NCBI RefSeq assembly: GCF_000488215.1
Contig: NZ_KI530712.1
Location: 872,881 to 936,880, forward strand
DNA: 64,000 nt
Direction of reading: 5' to 3'
DNA from: Acinetobacter nectaris CIP 110549
GTDB lineage: Bacteria; Pseudomonadota; Gammaproteobacteria; Pseudomonadales; Moraxellaceae
Shown here: positions 50,370-59,989 of the stretch, one piece after another
Layout: each line of letters begins with the position of its first letter
How positions within the stretch are numbered: the stretch's first letter is position 1
Program-made: the position numbers and the translations under genes
The notes under the pieces: model-generated
Seen by the model: the letters and a program-made list of their open reading frames with translations, nothing else
The model's database searches: none
Told to the model about the DNA's origin: nothing

Positions 50370-51347
50370 ATGGCCATCGACTTCAAGCACGATATTCTTG
50401 CACCTGTTGCTGCTGATTTTACTGCAATGGATAAATTTATTAACGAGGGGATCAGCTCAAAAGTTGCATTGGTCATGTCTGTCAGCAAACATGTCGTTGA
50501 AGCTGGCGGTAAGCGAATGCGTCCAATTATGTGCTTACTTGCTGCACAAGCATGTGGTGAAACAGACCTAGCTCGCACTCAACGTCTGGCGGCAGTTATT
50601 GAAATGCTGCATACGGCAACCCTTGTTCATGATGATGTCGTAGATGATTCTAATTTACGCCGTGGTAAACCAACAGCAAATGCAACTTGGAATAACCAGA
50701 CTGCTGTATTAGTAGGTGACTTTCTCATTGCCCGTTCATTCGATTTGTTGGTTGACTTAAATGATATGGCACTACTTAAAGAGTTTTCGACAGGTACTTG
50801 TGAAATTGCCGAAGGTGAGGTTTTACAGCTTCAAGCCCAACACCAGCCAGAAACATCTGAGGAAACTTATCTCAATATTATTTATGGTAAGACATCTCGC
50901 CTATTTCAGCTAGCAACTGAGGGGGCTGCAATGCTTGCAGGCACACCAGAGTACCGTGATGGTTTAAAACGTTATGCTGGACATTTTGGCAATGCTTTTC
51001 AAATTATCGATGATATTTTAGACTACACATCAGATGCAGAAGTCTTAGGAAAAAATATTGGTGATGACCTCATGGAAGGCAAACCAACACTTCCTCTTAT
51101 TGCAGCTCTAAAAAACACAACAGGTGCAACGCACGATGTTATTTATAAGAGTATTGCCACAGGTGGTTTAAATGATCTTGAAGAAGTAATATCTATTGTG
51201 CAAAACAGCGGTGCTTTAGATTATTGCCGTCGCCGTGCTCATGAAGAAACTCAAAGTGCTATTGATGGCTTGAATGTACTTCCTGAAAGCCCTGCTAAAA
51301 AAGCACTTTATAATTTAGCCATGATGGCTCTAAATCGTATTCAATAA
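50370..51347 (+). CDS. ispB: Octaprenyl / polyprenyl diphosphate synthase
   Basis: 325 residues. First Asp-rich motif D88-D89-x-x-D92 in LVHDDVVDDSNLRRG and second in FQIIDDILDYTSD, with GKPTLPL at the C-terminal side. It builds the long isoprenoid tail of ubiquinone by head-to-tail condensation of isopentenyl diphosphate; chain length depends on the residues before the first motif and is not read here. It is divergent from rplU, as in many gammaproteobacteria, and 15 bp before the Gcr-type gene. Confidence 0.94.
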   Translation: MAIDFKHDILAPVAADFTAMDKFINEGISSKVALVMSVSKHVVEAGGKRMRPIMCLLAAQACGETDLARTQRLAAVIEMLHTATLVHDDVVDDSNLRRGKPTANATWNNQTAVLVGDFLIARSFDLLVDLNDMALLKEFSTGTCEIAEGEVLQLQAQHQPETSEETYLNIIYGKTSRLFQLATEGAAMLAGTPEYRDGLKRYAGHFGNAFQIIDDILDYTSDAEVLGKNIGDDLMEGKPTLPLIAALKNTTGATHDVIYKSIATGGLNDLEEVISIVQNSGALDYCRRRAHEETQSAIDGLNVLPESPAKKALYNLAMMALNRIQ

Positions 51348-51362
51348 CTTAAAGTTAAACCT

Positions 51363-53420
51363 ATGAAAAAAAAATCATTCGATGTGGTTTATCAAGAAAT
51401 ACAACAACAGCTTGAACAACCTCAAGCTGTTTTAAATGAACAACCTCTTGTTCAGCTTGTTGCCAATATTCGTCCTAAAAGCCCTAAAAACACACAAGAA
51501 ATAAAAAAAAATATTCAGGTTTTCATACAAGCATTAGAAGAAAACCCAAATTTTAGTAGCACGTTAAGCCAGTATCTTCTCAAACTCATTACACAGTACA
51601 AACAAGCCAACCTATATGCAGACAGTGGTATTCTCGCCTTAGATGGATTTTGGAATCAACTGAGTCAAAGGATGATGTACCACCTACTTCCTCCTATTAT
51701 TGATCATGCTGAAATTAAAGAACTCATTGCCAAAGTATTTTACTTATCGAGTGACAGACATTGGTTGGATCGTATTGAAAAAGATGATTGGAATACTATC
51801 TTTCAATCTTTATCTATAGATCAAGAATTACAAGCTGAAAAATCTCAAATTAAAGAGAATCTATTAAAAGCCATTAACATCTTAAGTTATCGCATTAGTG
51901 GTATTGGCCTTTTCCCTGAACTGATTTATGCAGAGCCAAAACTAAATGAGCATGAGTCTCCATTTCTTGCTCAAAACCGAGAAATTACAGATTTTATTGC
52001 AAAATATAAAAATAGTATAGAAAGTGCACAACAAGTAAGTGTTTCTATTCCGCCAGATGCTGCACAAGCTTTTGTAATGATTGAACAATGCCAAGGTGTT
52101 GTAAATAGTATTCGCCGTGCAACTAAAAGAATAGGTGTAAGTCTTACTCTCACCTATTTACTGACAGTATTAGAACAAAGTCTCGAACGGCTTGAAATTC
52201 TTCTACAAATTGTGAGCAACCATGCCAACACACAAAAACAAGCAACACATGACTTACTCTATGACCTTGTAAAAGCAAACCACAGTGAAAAACGCGTGGG
52301 TGCTTTGCTTTCTGCAAATAGTGAATTACTTGCTCTACAAGTGACAGAGAATGCGAGCAAAACAGGCGAACACTATGTAAGTACAGATAAAAAAGGCTTT
52401 TTTGCAATGTATAAAGCTGCCGCAGGTGCAGGCTCTATTATTGCAACAATGTCTGTTATTAAAATTTTACTTACACGACTTTCGCTTGCACCCATTTTAC
52501 ATGCCTTCACTTATAGCATGAACTACAGCCTAGGCTTTGTATTTATTCATGTTTTGAATTTTACAGTTGCCACTAAACAACCCGCTATGACTGCCGCAGC
52601 CCTTGCCTCAACAGTACAACAGCGCAAAGGCTCAAGAACAGCTCAGCTTGCAGAGCTCACCGAACTCATTGTAAATATTATTCGAACACAGTTCATTGCA
52701 ATATTAGGAAATATTTCAATTGCTATTCCTGTTGCAGCAATTATTACACTTTCATGGCCTGCTTTATTCGGTGAAAAATTATTGAGTAATACCAAAGCAA
52801 CCAATCTTTTACATACTTTAGACCCTTTTACCTCACTTGCAGTTCCTCATGCAGCAATTGCAGGTGTATGCCTCTTTCTATCAGGTTTAATTGCTGGCTA
52901 TTTTGACAACATGGCAATCTATAGAAAAATAGGACCTCGTTTAAAAAAACATACAGGACTAAGAAAAGTTCTTGGTGAAAAAAGACAAATTAAATTTGCA
53001 GACTATATTGAAAGAAACTTAGGTGCAATTTCGGGTAACTTTTTATTTGGTATCATGCTTGGAAGTATGGGAACGCTTGGATTCATTTTAGGACTACCCC
53101 TTGATATTCGCCATATTGCCTTTGCTTCAGCAAATTTAATACAAGGCTTGCTCTCTGTAGGTGGGCCTCCTGATCTTGGTCTTATTCTTATTTCATGCTT
53201 AGGTGTTGCACTCATTGGTATTACAAATTTATTTGTAAGCTTCAGCTTAACCATTCTTGTTGCTCTACGAGCAAGACAAGTAAGATTTGAACAATGGAAG
53301 CCACTAGCAAAACTCGTACTGACTCACTTCTTTACACGACCAAGTGATTTCTTTTGGCCGCCTAAGGAGAAAATATCAATGAACAATGACGTAAAACAAA
53401 CACAAAAAAAAGATAACTAA
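51363..53420 (+). CDS. Gcr-family membrane protein (annotated site-specific recombinase)
   Basis: 685 residues. The N-terminal half (about residues 1-335) is soluble and helical. The C-terminal half has roughly six or seven membrane segments, including FIHVLNFTVATKQPAMTAAALA, AIAGVCLFLSGLIAGYFDNMA and a GGPPDLGLILISCLGVALIG helix. This matches the PF10136 family, named after gonococcal Gcr. I see no Ser or Tyr recombinase catalytic motifs, and the multi-pass C-terminus argues against a DNA recombinase, so the true function is unknown. It is 15 bp after ispB. Confidence 0.82.
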   Translation: MKKKSFDVVYQEIQQQLEQPQAVLNEQPLVQLVANIRPKSPKNTQEIKKNIQVFIQALEENPNFSSTLSQYLLKLITQYKQANLYADSGILALDGFWNQLSQRMMYHLLPPIIDHAEIKELIAKVFYLSSDRHWLDRIEKDDWNTIFQSLSIDQELQAEKSQIKENLLKAINILSYRISGIGLFPELIYAEPKLNEHESPFLAQNREITDFIAKYKNSIESAQQVSVSIPPDAAQAFVMIEQCQGVVNSIRRATKRIGVSLTLTYLLTVLEQSLERLEILLQIVSNHANTQKQATHDLLYDLVKANHSEKRVGALLSANSELLALQVTENASKTGEHYVSTDKKGFFAMYKAAAGAGSIIATMSVIKILLTRLSLAPILHAFTYSMNYSLGFVFIHVLNFTVATKQPAMTAAALASTVQQRKGSRTAQLAELTELIVNIIRTQFIAILGNISIAIPVAAIITLSWPALFGEKLLSNTKATNLLHTLDPFTSLAVPHAAIAGVCLFLSGLIAGYFDNMAIYRKIGPRLKKHTGLRKVLGEKRQIKFADYIERNLGAISGNFLFGIMLGSMGTLGFILGLPLDIRHIAFASANLIQGLLSVGGPPDLGLILISCLGVALIGITNLFVSFSLTILVALRARQVRFEQWKPLAKLVLTHFFTRPSDFFWPPKEKISMNNDVKQTQKKDN

Positions 53421-53489
53421 ATTTATTTTCAGTTATATTTCTACAGTATCTTTACATAAATTATGTAGAGTACATTTGTCGCTTGAAAA

Positions 53490-53513
53490 AAAGTGTACTG
53501 ACGAGTACACTTT
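53490..53513 (+). terminator. Hairpin after the Gcr-type gene
   Basis: AAAGTGTACT (53490-53499) and AGTACACTTT (53504-53513) are exact complements around GACG. The T-tract is short, so it is a probable but not certain terminator. Confidence 0.6.
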
Positions 53514-53555
53514 AAATAATCCTAACAATTTGCGCTAACTTTATAGGTGTAATAC

Positions 53556-53978
53556 ATGGCGTATTACTTATTTTTCATAGGTAGTATTCTTTTTATGTGT
53601 AAGCATTTTTTGCATTGCACCCATAACATTCAGCCAAAATATCAAATATATAAATCTTATTTTGATAGTAAGAAACTTAAAAAATTCTTACATGTGGGTA
53701 TATGCTTATATACTGTAAGATTGATTGGCAATAACTTAAAATTTTTAAGAAAAATAGGTTGCCTTAGTTTTATATTTAGACTGCTTAATCTATATATAAC
53801 TGTATTCTCTTACATATATAACAATAGTAATTTTTATTATCTCCTACCTATCGCAATACATTCGTTTTGGTCTAAAGCCTTAAACACGATTGTATTTAAT
53901 ATATTTTTTACTTTTTCTTGGTTTAAAAAGCCAATATACCTACAAAATAATTTGCAGGTAATACGTTATGCAAACTAA
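53556..53978 (+). CDS. Doubtful ORF upstream of adeI
   Basis: A 140-codon frame with AGGTGT about 8 nt before its ATG. The translation is rich in Tyr, Phe, Asn and Lys with three hydrophobic patches and matches no family I know. Its length is unusual for such A/T-rich DNA, but the best adeIJK promoter and a 22-bp dyad lie inside its 3' end, which argues that the region is regulatory. More likely not a gene. Confidence 0.2.
   Translation: MAYYLFFIGSILFMCKHFLHCTHNIQPKYQIYKSYFDSKKLKKFLHVGICLYTVRLIGNNLKFLRKIGCLSFIFRLLNLYITVFSYIYNNSNFYYLLPIAIHSFWSKALNTIVFNIFFTFSWFKKPIYLQNNLQVIRYAN
53918..53959 (+). promoter_or_regulatory. Candidate adeIJK promoter with overlapping operator
   Basis: -35 TTGGTT (53918-53923), a 17-bp spacer and -10 TACAAA (53941-53946). 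The -10 lies inside the dyad ACCTACAAA-ATAA-TTTGCAGGT (53938-53959), whose arms match at 8 of 9 positions. It is about 125 bp before the adeI start. In Acinetobacter baumannii adeIJK is repressed by the TetR-family protein AdeN, so this is a plausible AdeN-type site; that link is inference. Confidence 0.5.
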
Positions 53979-54081
53979 AGAATTAGTTGTATTTGGGTTT
54001 CTTTACTTACTGGTTCTATTTATCATCATAAGTAAACAAAATCTAACAATGAAATTTAAAAATCAAAACGAGGTGGAAAGA

Positions 54082-55302
54082 ATGAGGTCAGCTAAACTTT
54101 GGGCACCAACTTTAAGTGCTTGTGCTTTGGCTGTAAGCTTAGCCCTTGTTGGCTGTAGTAAAAATGCTTCTTCGGAAGCAGGTGCTGGTCAACAGCAAGC
54201 CCCTGCTCCTGAAGTTGGTGTAATTACAGCACAGCCACAAAATGTAGAGCAATCTATTGAGCTCTCAGGGCGTACTACAGCTTACCAAGTATCAGAAGTT
54301 AGACCACAGACCAGTGGCATTATTTTACGTCGCTTATTTACAGAGGGTAGCTTTGTTCGTGAAGGACAAGCACTTTACCAGCTTGACTCACGCACCAATA
54401 AGGCAAGTGTAGAGAACTTCAAAGCAACACTATTACAGCAAGAAGCAAATCTTAAATCATTACAAATCAAACTAAATCGTTATAAAGAACTTGTATCTAG
54501 CCATGCTGTTGCAAGACAAGATTATGATGACCTAGTTGGACAAGTAAATGTAGCAAAAGCTCAAGTAGATGCTGCACGTGCACAAGTGAATAATGCTGAG
54601 GTTGACTTAGGTTACTCAACAATTCGCTCACCAATTTCAGGTCAGTCTGGGCCATCATCTGTAACAGCAGGTGCATTGGTCACGGCAAATCAAACCAATT
54701 CGCTCGTTACTATTCGACAGCTTGATCCAATTTATGTAGATATCAACCAATCTAGTACGGAACTGCTACGTCTACGTCAAAACTTGAGCCAAGGTAGTAT
54801 AGATCGTAGCAACAATACTAGAGTTAAGCTAAAACTTGAAGATGGTAGCTACTATTCAACTGAAGGTACATTGGCATTCTCTGATGCAAATGTAAATGAG
54901 CAAACAGGAACAGTGACTGTACGTGCTGTATTCCCCAATACAAAACATCTACTTCTTCCTGGAATGTATGCAACTGCTGAAATTGCTCAAGGTGTTATAC
55001 CAAATGCCTACCTTATTCCACAGCTTGCTTTAAGTCGTACTCCATCTAATCAGGCTATCGTATTTGTTGCCAATGAGAAAGGTGTTGTCGAATCTCGTCC
55101 TGTAGAAACATCGGGTACTCAAGGTCAAAATTGGATTATTACAAAAGGTCTAAACCCTGGTGATAAAGTCATTGTTGATGGTGTTGCAAAAGTAAAAGCT
55201 GGTGAGCAGGTAAAAATCAAACCGTATCAAACCAATGAAGGACAATCAATGACTGGTGCACAAGCACCGTCTGCATCCAACCGAAATACAACTAAAGGGT
55301 AG
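54082..55302 (+). CDS. adeI: RND efflux periplasmic adaptor AdeI
   Basis: 406 residues from the ATG at 54082, with GAGGTGG 8 nt upstream; the open frame extends 38 codons further without homology. A lipoprotein signal ends LALVGC with Cys25. The HlyD-type order follows: beta-barrel strand SIELSGRTTAYQ, lipoyl half GIILRRLFTEGSFVREGQ, a coiled-coil hairpin (about residues 115-165), second lipoyl half LGYSTIRSPISG, and a C-terminal membrane-proximal domain. It links AdeJ to AdeK across the periplasm. The N-terminal sequence closely resembles Acinetobacter AdeI. Confidence 0.95.
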   Translation: MRSAKLWAPTLSACALAVSLALVGCSKNASSEAGAGQQQAPAPEVGVITAQPQNVEQSIELSGRTTAYQVSEVRPQTSGIILRRLFTEGSFVREGQALYQLDSRTNKASVENFKATLLQQEANLKSLQIKLNRYKELVSSHAVARQDYDDLVGQVNVAKAQVDAARAQVNNAEVDLGYSTIRSPISGQSGPSSVTAGALVTANQTNSLVTIRQLDPIYVDINQSSTELLRLRQNLSQGSIDRSNNTRVKLKLEDGSYYSTEGTLAFSDANVNEQTGTVTVRAVFPNTKHLLLPGMYATAEIAQGVIPNAYLIPQLALSRTPSNQAIVFVANEKGVVESRPVETSGTQGQNWIITKGLNPGDKVIVDGVAKVKAGEQVKIKPYQTNEGQSMTGAQAPSASNRNTTKG

Positions 55303-55308
55303 GATACG

Positions 55309-58300
55309 ATGGCTAGATTTTTCATACACCGCCCTATTTTCGCTTGGGTTATTGCATTAGTTATTATGCTAGCAGGGATCATTTCCCTGTTGAACATGCC
55401 TGTTTCTCAGTACCCAACCATTGCTCCACCAAAAATTTCTATTGCTGCAACCTACCCTGGTGCTTCTGCTCAAACCATTGAAAATACAGTAACGCAAGTT
55501 ATTGAACAGCAAATGAATGGTTTAGATGGTCTACGCTACATTACATCAACCAGCTCTGCTACAGGTGCTGTAGAAGTTGATGTAAACTTTAAACAAGGCG
55601 TAGATCCAAACATTGCACAAGTACAAGTACAGAATAAAATGCAAACAGCACTTGCTTCTTTGCCTGAGTCTGTACAGCGTCAAGGTGTAACCATTAAGAA
55701 ATCTGGGGCAAGCTTTTTACAGTTCTACTCTTTCTACTCACCAGATCATAGTCTAAGTGCAGCTTATATTAAGGATTATGTAAATAGTCATATTGCAGAT
55801 CCTTTAAGCCGTGTTTCAGGTGTCGGCGAAGTTCAAGTATTTGGTGGTGCATATGCTATGCGTATTTGGTTAGACCCAAATAAGCTTACTAGCTACCAGC
55901 TTACTCCTGCCGATATATCTACTGCCATCCAAGCACAAAATACACAAGTTGCTGGTGGTCAAATAGGTGGTGCACCTTCAGTTTCTGGACAGGTTCTTAA
56001 CGCAACAGTAAATGCACAAAGTTTGCTACAAACACCAGAACAATTTAAAAACATTATTTTGAAAAATAATGCCGGTGCAATTGTTCGCTTAAAAGATGTT
56101 GCTAAAGTTGAATTGGGCTCATCAAACTATGCATTTGACTCTAAATTTAATGGTGAACCTGCAGCAGGTATTGCAATTCGTCTTTCAACAGGTGCAAATG
56201 CATTAGAAACTGCAAAAAATGTTGAATCGGCTCTTGCAAGCTTACGACCTAACTACCCTCAAGGTCTTAAAGATGCGATTGCTTATGACACAACGCCATT
56301 TATTAAAATTTCAATTGAAAATGTAGCACATACCTTAATCGAAGCGATTGTATTGGTATTTATTGTCATGTTTTTGTTTTTACAAAACTGGCGTGCCACT
56401 ATTATTCCAACACTTGCAGTTCCAGTCGTTGTACTTGGAACATTTGCAATGATTAACCTTTTTGGCTTCTCTATCAACACGCTGACTATGTTTGCAATGG
56501 TACTTGCCATTGGTCTCTTAGTCGACGATGCGATCGTTGTTGTTGAGAATGTTGAACGGATTATGACGGAAGAACATTTAGATCCTGTCACTGCAACTGA
56601 AAACTCAATGAGTCAAATTTCAGGTGCATTGGTTGGTATTACAACGGTACTTACAGCAGTATTCGTTCCAATGTCATTCTTCTCTGGAACAACTGGTGTA
56701 ATTTACCGTCAATTCTCCATTACACTTGTTACAGCAATGATTTTATCTCTTATTGTTGCTTTAACATTTACACCTGCACTTTGTGCAACCATTCTTAAAA
56801 AGCACGATGCGAATAAGCCTGAAAGCAATTCAATTCTTGCTCGTTTCTTTAGATGGTTTAACCATAACTTTGACCGTATTGCACATCGTTACCAAAATGG
56901 TGTGAACCGTATGACACATCATCGTTTGGTTTCTGGTGTTTTTTATATTCTCTTAATTGCTGTTTTAGGCTTCCTTGTTAAGACTCTACCAACTTCATTC
57001 CTACCAGATGAAGACCAAGGCATGGTACTTACACTTGTACAGCTTCCAGAAAATGCAAGTCTAGAGCGTACAGATAAAACACTCGATCAGATCAGTGACT
57101 ATTATCTAAACAAAGAAAAAGATACTGTAAAATCTGTATTTAGTGTTGCAGGCTTCTCTTTCACAGGACAAGGACAAAACCAAGGTATTGCCTTCGTTCG
57201 TTTAAAAGATTGGAGTGAGCGTAAGACACCTGAAACACAAATTGGTGCGCTTACCAAACGTGCATTTGCTTTAAATGCAATGGTTAAAGATGCAACGCTG
57301 ATTTACCCAACCCAGCTTCCTGCAATGCCTGAACTTGGTACAAGCCAAGGCTTTGACTTCATGCTTAAAGACCTTAATGGTCAAGGCCATGAAAAACTAT
57401 TAGCAGCACGTAATGCTGTACTTGGTCTAGCATCAAAAGACAAACGTATTGGTATGATTCGTCCAAACGGTATGGAAGATGAACCACAATATCAAGTCAA
57501 TATTGATCAAGCAAAAGCAGGTAGCTTAGGCGTTAGTATTGCAGACATTAACAATACGATGAGCATTGCATGGGGTAGTAGTTATGTAAATGACTTCCTA
57601 GACCATGGTCGTGTGAAGAAAGTTTACCTACAAGGACAAGCTGACTCACGCATGATGCCTGATGACCTGAACAAATGGTATGTTCGTAGTTCTAATGGCA
57701 GTATGGTTCCATTCTCAGCATTTACATCTGGTCATTGGACATACGGTTCACCAAGTTTAATGCGTTATAACGGCGTATCTGCGATGGAGCTACAAGGCTC
57801 TCCTGCTGAAGGTGTAAGCTCTGGTGAAACAATGCTTGCAATGGAACAAATTATGCAGAAACTACCATCTATGGGACTTTCTGGATTCACATATGAATGG
57901 ACTGGTCTTTCTTTAGAAGAACAAGACTCTGGGTCACAAGGTGTTTATCTGTATGCACTTTCATTGTTAATTGTGTTCTTATGCCTTGCTGCACTTTATG
58001 AAAGTTGGTCAATCCCATTCTCAGTACTCTTGGTCATTCCACTAGGTATTATTGGGGCTGTTTCACTCACTTATTTTGGATTCTTCATTCTCAAAAACCC
58101 GAACTTGGTTAATAATATTTATTTCCAAGTCGCCATGGTTTCGGTAATTGGTTTATCTTCCAAAAATGCGATTCTAATTGTTGAGTTTGCGAAAGAGCTA
58201 CAAGAAAAAGGACAAGACTTATTTGAAGCAACGCTACATGCTGCAAAAATGCGTCTAAGACCAATTATTATGACCACACTTGCCTTTGGTTTTGGTGTAC

Positions 58301-58485
58301 TTCCTCTTGCGCTTTCTACAGGTGCAGGTGCAGGCAGTCAACACTCGGTTGGTTTTGGTGTACTTGGTGGCGTAATTAGCTCTTGTTTATTGGGTATATT
58401 CTTTATCCCAGTCTTCTTCGTATGGATACGTAGTATCTTTAAATATAAACCAAAAACTGCAAATACTCAGGAGCATAAATCGTGA
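55309..58485 (+). CDS. adeJ: RND multidrug transporter AdeJ
   Basis: 1058 residues with 12 membrane segments and two large periplasmic loops. The start MARFFIHRPIFAWVIALVIM and YPTIAPPKI are those of the HAE-1 family. The proton relay aspartates lie in GLLVDDAIVVVENV in helix 4, and GVYLYALSLLIVFLCLAALYESW leads the second half. It expels drugs, dyes, solvents and fatty acids using the proton gradient. It begins 6 bp after adeI, and its stop overlaps the adeK start. Confidence 0.97.
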   Translation: MARFFIHRPIFAWVIALVIMLAGIISLLNMPVSQYPTIAPPKISIAATYPGASAQTIENTVTQVIEQQMNGLDGLRYITSTSSATGAVEVDVNFKQGVDPNIAQVQVQNKMQTALASLPESVQRQGVTIKKSGASFLQFYSFYSPDHSLSAAYIKDYVNSHIADPLSRVSGVGEVQVFGGAYAMRIWLDPNKLTSYQLTPADISTAIQAQNTQVAGGQIGGAPSVSGQVLNATVNAQSLLQTPEQFKNIILKNNAGAIVRLKDVAKVELGSSNYAFDSKFNGEPAAGIAIRLSTGANALETAKNVESALASLRPNYPQGLKDAIAYDTTPFIKISIENVAHTLIEAIVLVFIVMFLFLQNWRATIIPTLAVPVVVLGTFAMINLFGFSINTLTMFAMVLAIGLLVDDAIVVVENVERIMTEEHLDPVTATENSMSQISGALVGITTVLTAVFVPMSFFSGTTGVIYRQFSITLVTAMILSLIVALTFTPALCATILKKHDANKPESNSILARFFRWFNHNFDRIAHRYQNGVNRMTHHRLVSGVFYILLIAVLGFLVKTLPTSFLPDEDQGMVLTLVQLPENASLERTDKTLDQISDYYLNKEKDTVKSVFSVAGFSFTGQGQNQGIAFVRLKDWSERKTPETQIGALTKRAFALNAMVKDATLIYPTQLPAMPELGTSQGFDFMLKDLNGQGHEKLLAARNAVLGLASKDKRIGMIRPNGMEDEPQYQVNIDQAKAGSLGVSIADINNTMSIAWGSSYVNDFLDHGRVKKVYLQGQADSRMMPDDLNKWYVRSSNGSMVPFSAFTSGHWTYGSPSLMRYNGVSAMELQGSPAEGVSSGETMLAMEQIMQKLPSMGLSGFTYEWTGLSLEEQDSGSQGVYLYALSLLIVFLCLAALYESWSIPFSVLLVIPLGIIGAVSLTYFGFFILKNPNLVNNIYFQVAMVSVIGLSSKNAILIVEFAKELQEKGQDLFEATLHAAKMRLRPIIMTTLAFGFGVLPLALSTGAGAGSQHSVGFGVLGGVISSCLLGIFFIPVFFVWIRSIFKYKPKTANTQEHKS

Positions 58486-59951
58486 TGCAAAATATATGGT
58501 CGATTACCGGTCGTAGTATTGCAGTCTCCTCTCTTGCGCTTGCTTTGGCTGCCTGCCAAAGCATGCGTGGGCCAGAGCCTGTCGTAAAATCAGATATTCC
58601 TACAGATTTTTCGGTACAACATAGCACGGGCAAATCAATTGCTGAGCAAGGATATAAAGACTTTTTTTCTAGCCCACAGTTAGTACAAGTCATCGACCTT
58701 GCATTAAAAAATAATAGAGATATGCGAACAGCAATTCTCAATATTCAAAAAGCAGAAGCACAGTATAATATTACGGAAAATAATCGCTTACCAACACTCG
58801 GTTCAAGCGTTGGTTTTGATCGTGCACGCTCAAAGAGTGCATTAACAGGTCAACCTGTAACAGGTAATGTATACTCTGCTGGACTCGCAGTGACATCTTA
58901 CGAACTAGACTTCTGGGGTCGTCTCGAAAGTCTTAAAGATGCTGCTTTAGATAACTATTTATCGTTACAAAGCACACGCGATGCAACTCAAATTAGTTTA
59001 ATTAGCCAAGTGGCTGAAGCTTGGTTACAGTACTCATATTCGAATGCAAACTTAAAACTTGCGGAAGACACTTTAAAAACACAAATTCAAGCATATAACT
59101 TGAACAAAAAACGTTTTGATGTGGGTATAGATAGCGAAGTTCCATTACGCCAAGCACAAATTTCTGTAGAAACAGCACGCGCGGACGTAGGAAATTACCG
59201 TACCCAAGTTGCACAGGCACAAAATGCATTAAACCTATTGGTTGGTCAGTCTGTACCTACAGATCTACTGCCAAGCAATACTATTCGTAGCATTACTAAT
59301 GAAAAAGTCTTTGCAACAGGTCTAAGTAGTGATCTATTGAACAACCGTCCAGATATCCAACAGTCTGCATATACTCTAAGTGCAGCTGGTGCAAATATCG
59401 GTGCAGCAAAAGCACAACTGTTCCCAACAATTAGTTTAACAAGCTCTGCCGGCTTTGGTTCATCTGAGCTATCAGACTTGTTTAAATCAGGCTCATTTGT
59501 TTGGTCGGTTGCCCCTTCTCTCAACTTACCAATTTTTGACTGGGGTACACGCAAGGCGAATGTTAAGATTTCTAAGGTAAACCAAGAAATTGCGCTAACC
59601 TCGTATGAAAAAACCATTCAAACTGCATTTAAAGAAGTGAGTGATGCTTTAGCAACACGTGCAAATATTGATGAGCGTTTAGACGCACAGCGTGACCTTG
59701 TTTCTGCAACTAATCGAACATATCAGCTTTCAACTGCACGCTATCGCGCAGGTATAGATGGCTATTTAACTGTGCTAACTGCACAGAAAGATGCCTATAC
59801 TGCTGAACAATCTTTACTTGGTTTAGAATTGACAAATCTCAACAATCAGATTGAGCTTTACAAAACGCTTGGTGGTGGTGTGAAAGTGTATAACACTGAT
59901 CAGGTTTACCATCAGCCTTCAAGCTCAGAAACTGAATACAGTAAAAAGTAA
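58485..59951 (+). CDS. adeK: RND outer-membrane channel AdeK
   Basis: 488 residues from the ATG at 58485, overlapping the adeJ stop as TGATG; a GTG at 58482 one codon earlier is equally placed to AGGAG. The lipoprotein signal ends LALALAACQS with Cys24. The TolC/OprM-type repeat follows, with SYELDFWGRLESLKDAALDNYLS and the second-half equivalent SLNLPIFDWGTRKANVKISK. A trimer forms the exit duct through the outer membrane. Last gene of adeIJK; a strong terminator follows. Confidence 0.95.
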   Translation: MQNIWSITGRSIAVSSLALALAACQSMRGPEPVVKSDIPTDFSVQHSTGKSIAEQGYKDFFSSPQLVQVIDLALKNNRDMRTAILNIQKAEAQYNITENNRLPTLGSSVGFDRARSKSALTGQPVTGNVYSAGLAVTSYELDFWGRLESLKDAALDNYLSLQSTRDATQISLISQVAEAWLQYSYSNANLKLAEDTLKTQIQAYNLNKKRFDVGIDSEVPLRQAQISVETARADVGNYRTQVAQAQNALNLLVGQSVPTDLLPSNTIRSITNEKVFATGLSSDLLNNRPDIQQSAYTLSAAGANIGAAKAQLFPTISLTSSAGFGSSELSDLFKSGSFVWSVAPSLNLPIFDWGTRKANVKISKVNQEIALTSYEKTIQTAFKEVSDALATRANIDERLDAQRDLVSATNRTYQLSTARYRAGIDGYLTVLTAQKDAYTAEQSLLGLELTNLNNQIELYKTLGGGVKVYNTDQVYHQPSSSETEYSKK

Positions 59952-59954
59952 CCC

Positions 59955-59987
59955 TAAAAAAACCCACATATAAATGTGGGTTTTTTA
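59955..59987. terminator. Bidirectional terminator after adeK
   Basis: ACCCACAT and ATGTGGGT (59962-59981) around ATAA, with seven A before and six T after. It also serves the convergent hypothetical gene. Confidence 0.9.
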
Positions 59988-59989
59988 TT

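Larger units (their letters stand above)
53421..54081. other. 661-bp region upstream of adeI
   Basis: Holds the hairpin at 53490-53513, the doubtful 140-codon frame, and the adeIJK promoter with an overlapping dyad (53918-53959). The rest is A/T-rich without recognisable features. Confidence 0.5.

Noticed and set aside
51363-53420. Mobile element suggested by the 'site-specific recombinase' family name
   Set aside because: No catalytic recombinase motif, no flanking repeats, and a conserved position after ispB. It is treated as a core membrane protein.
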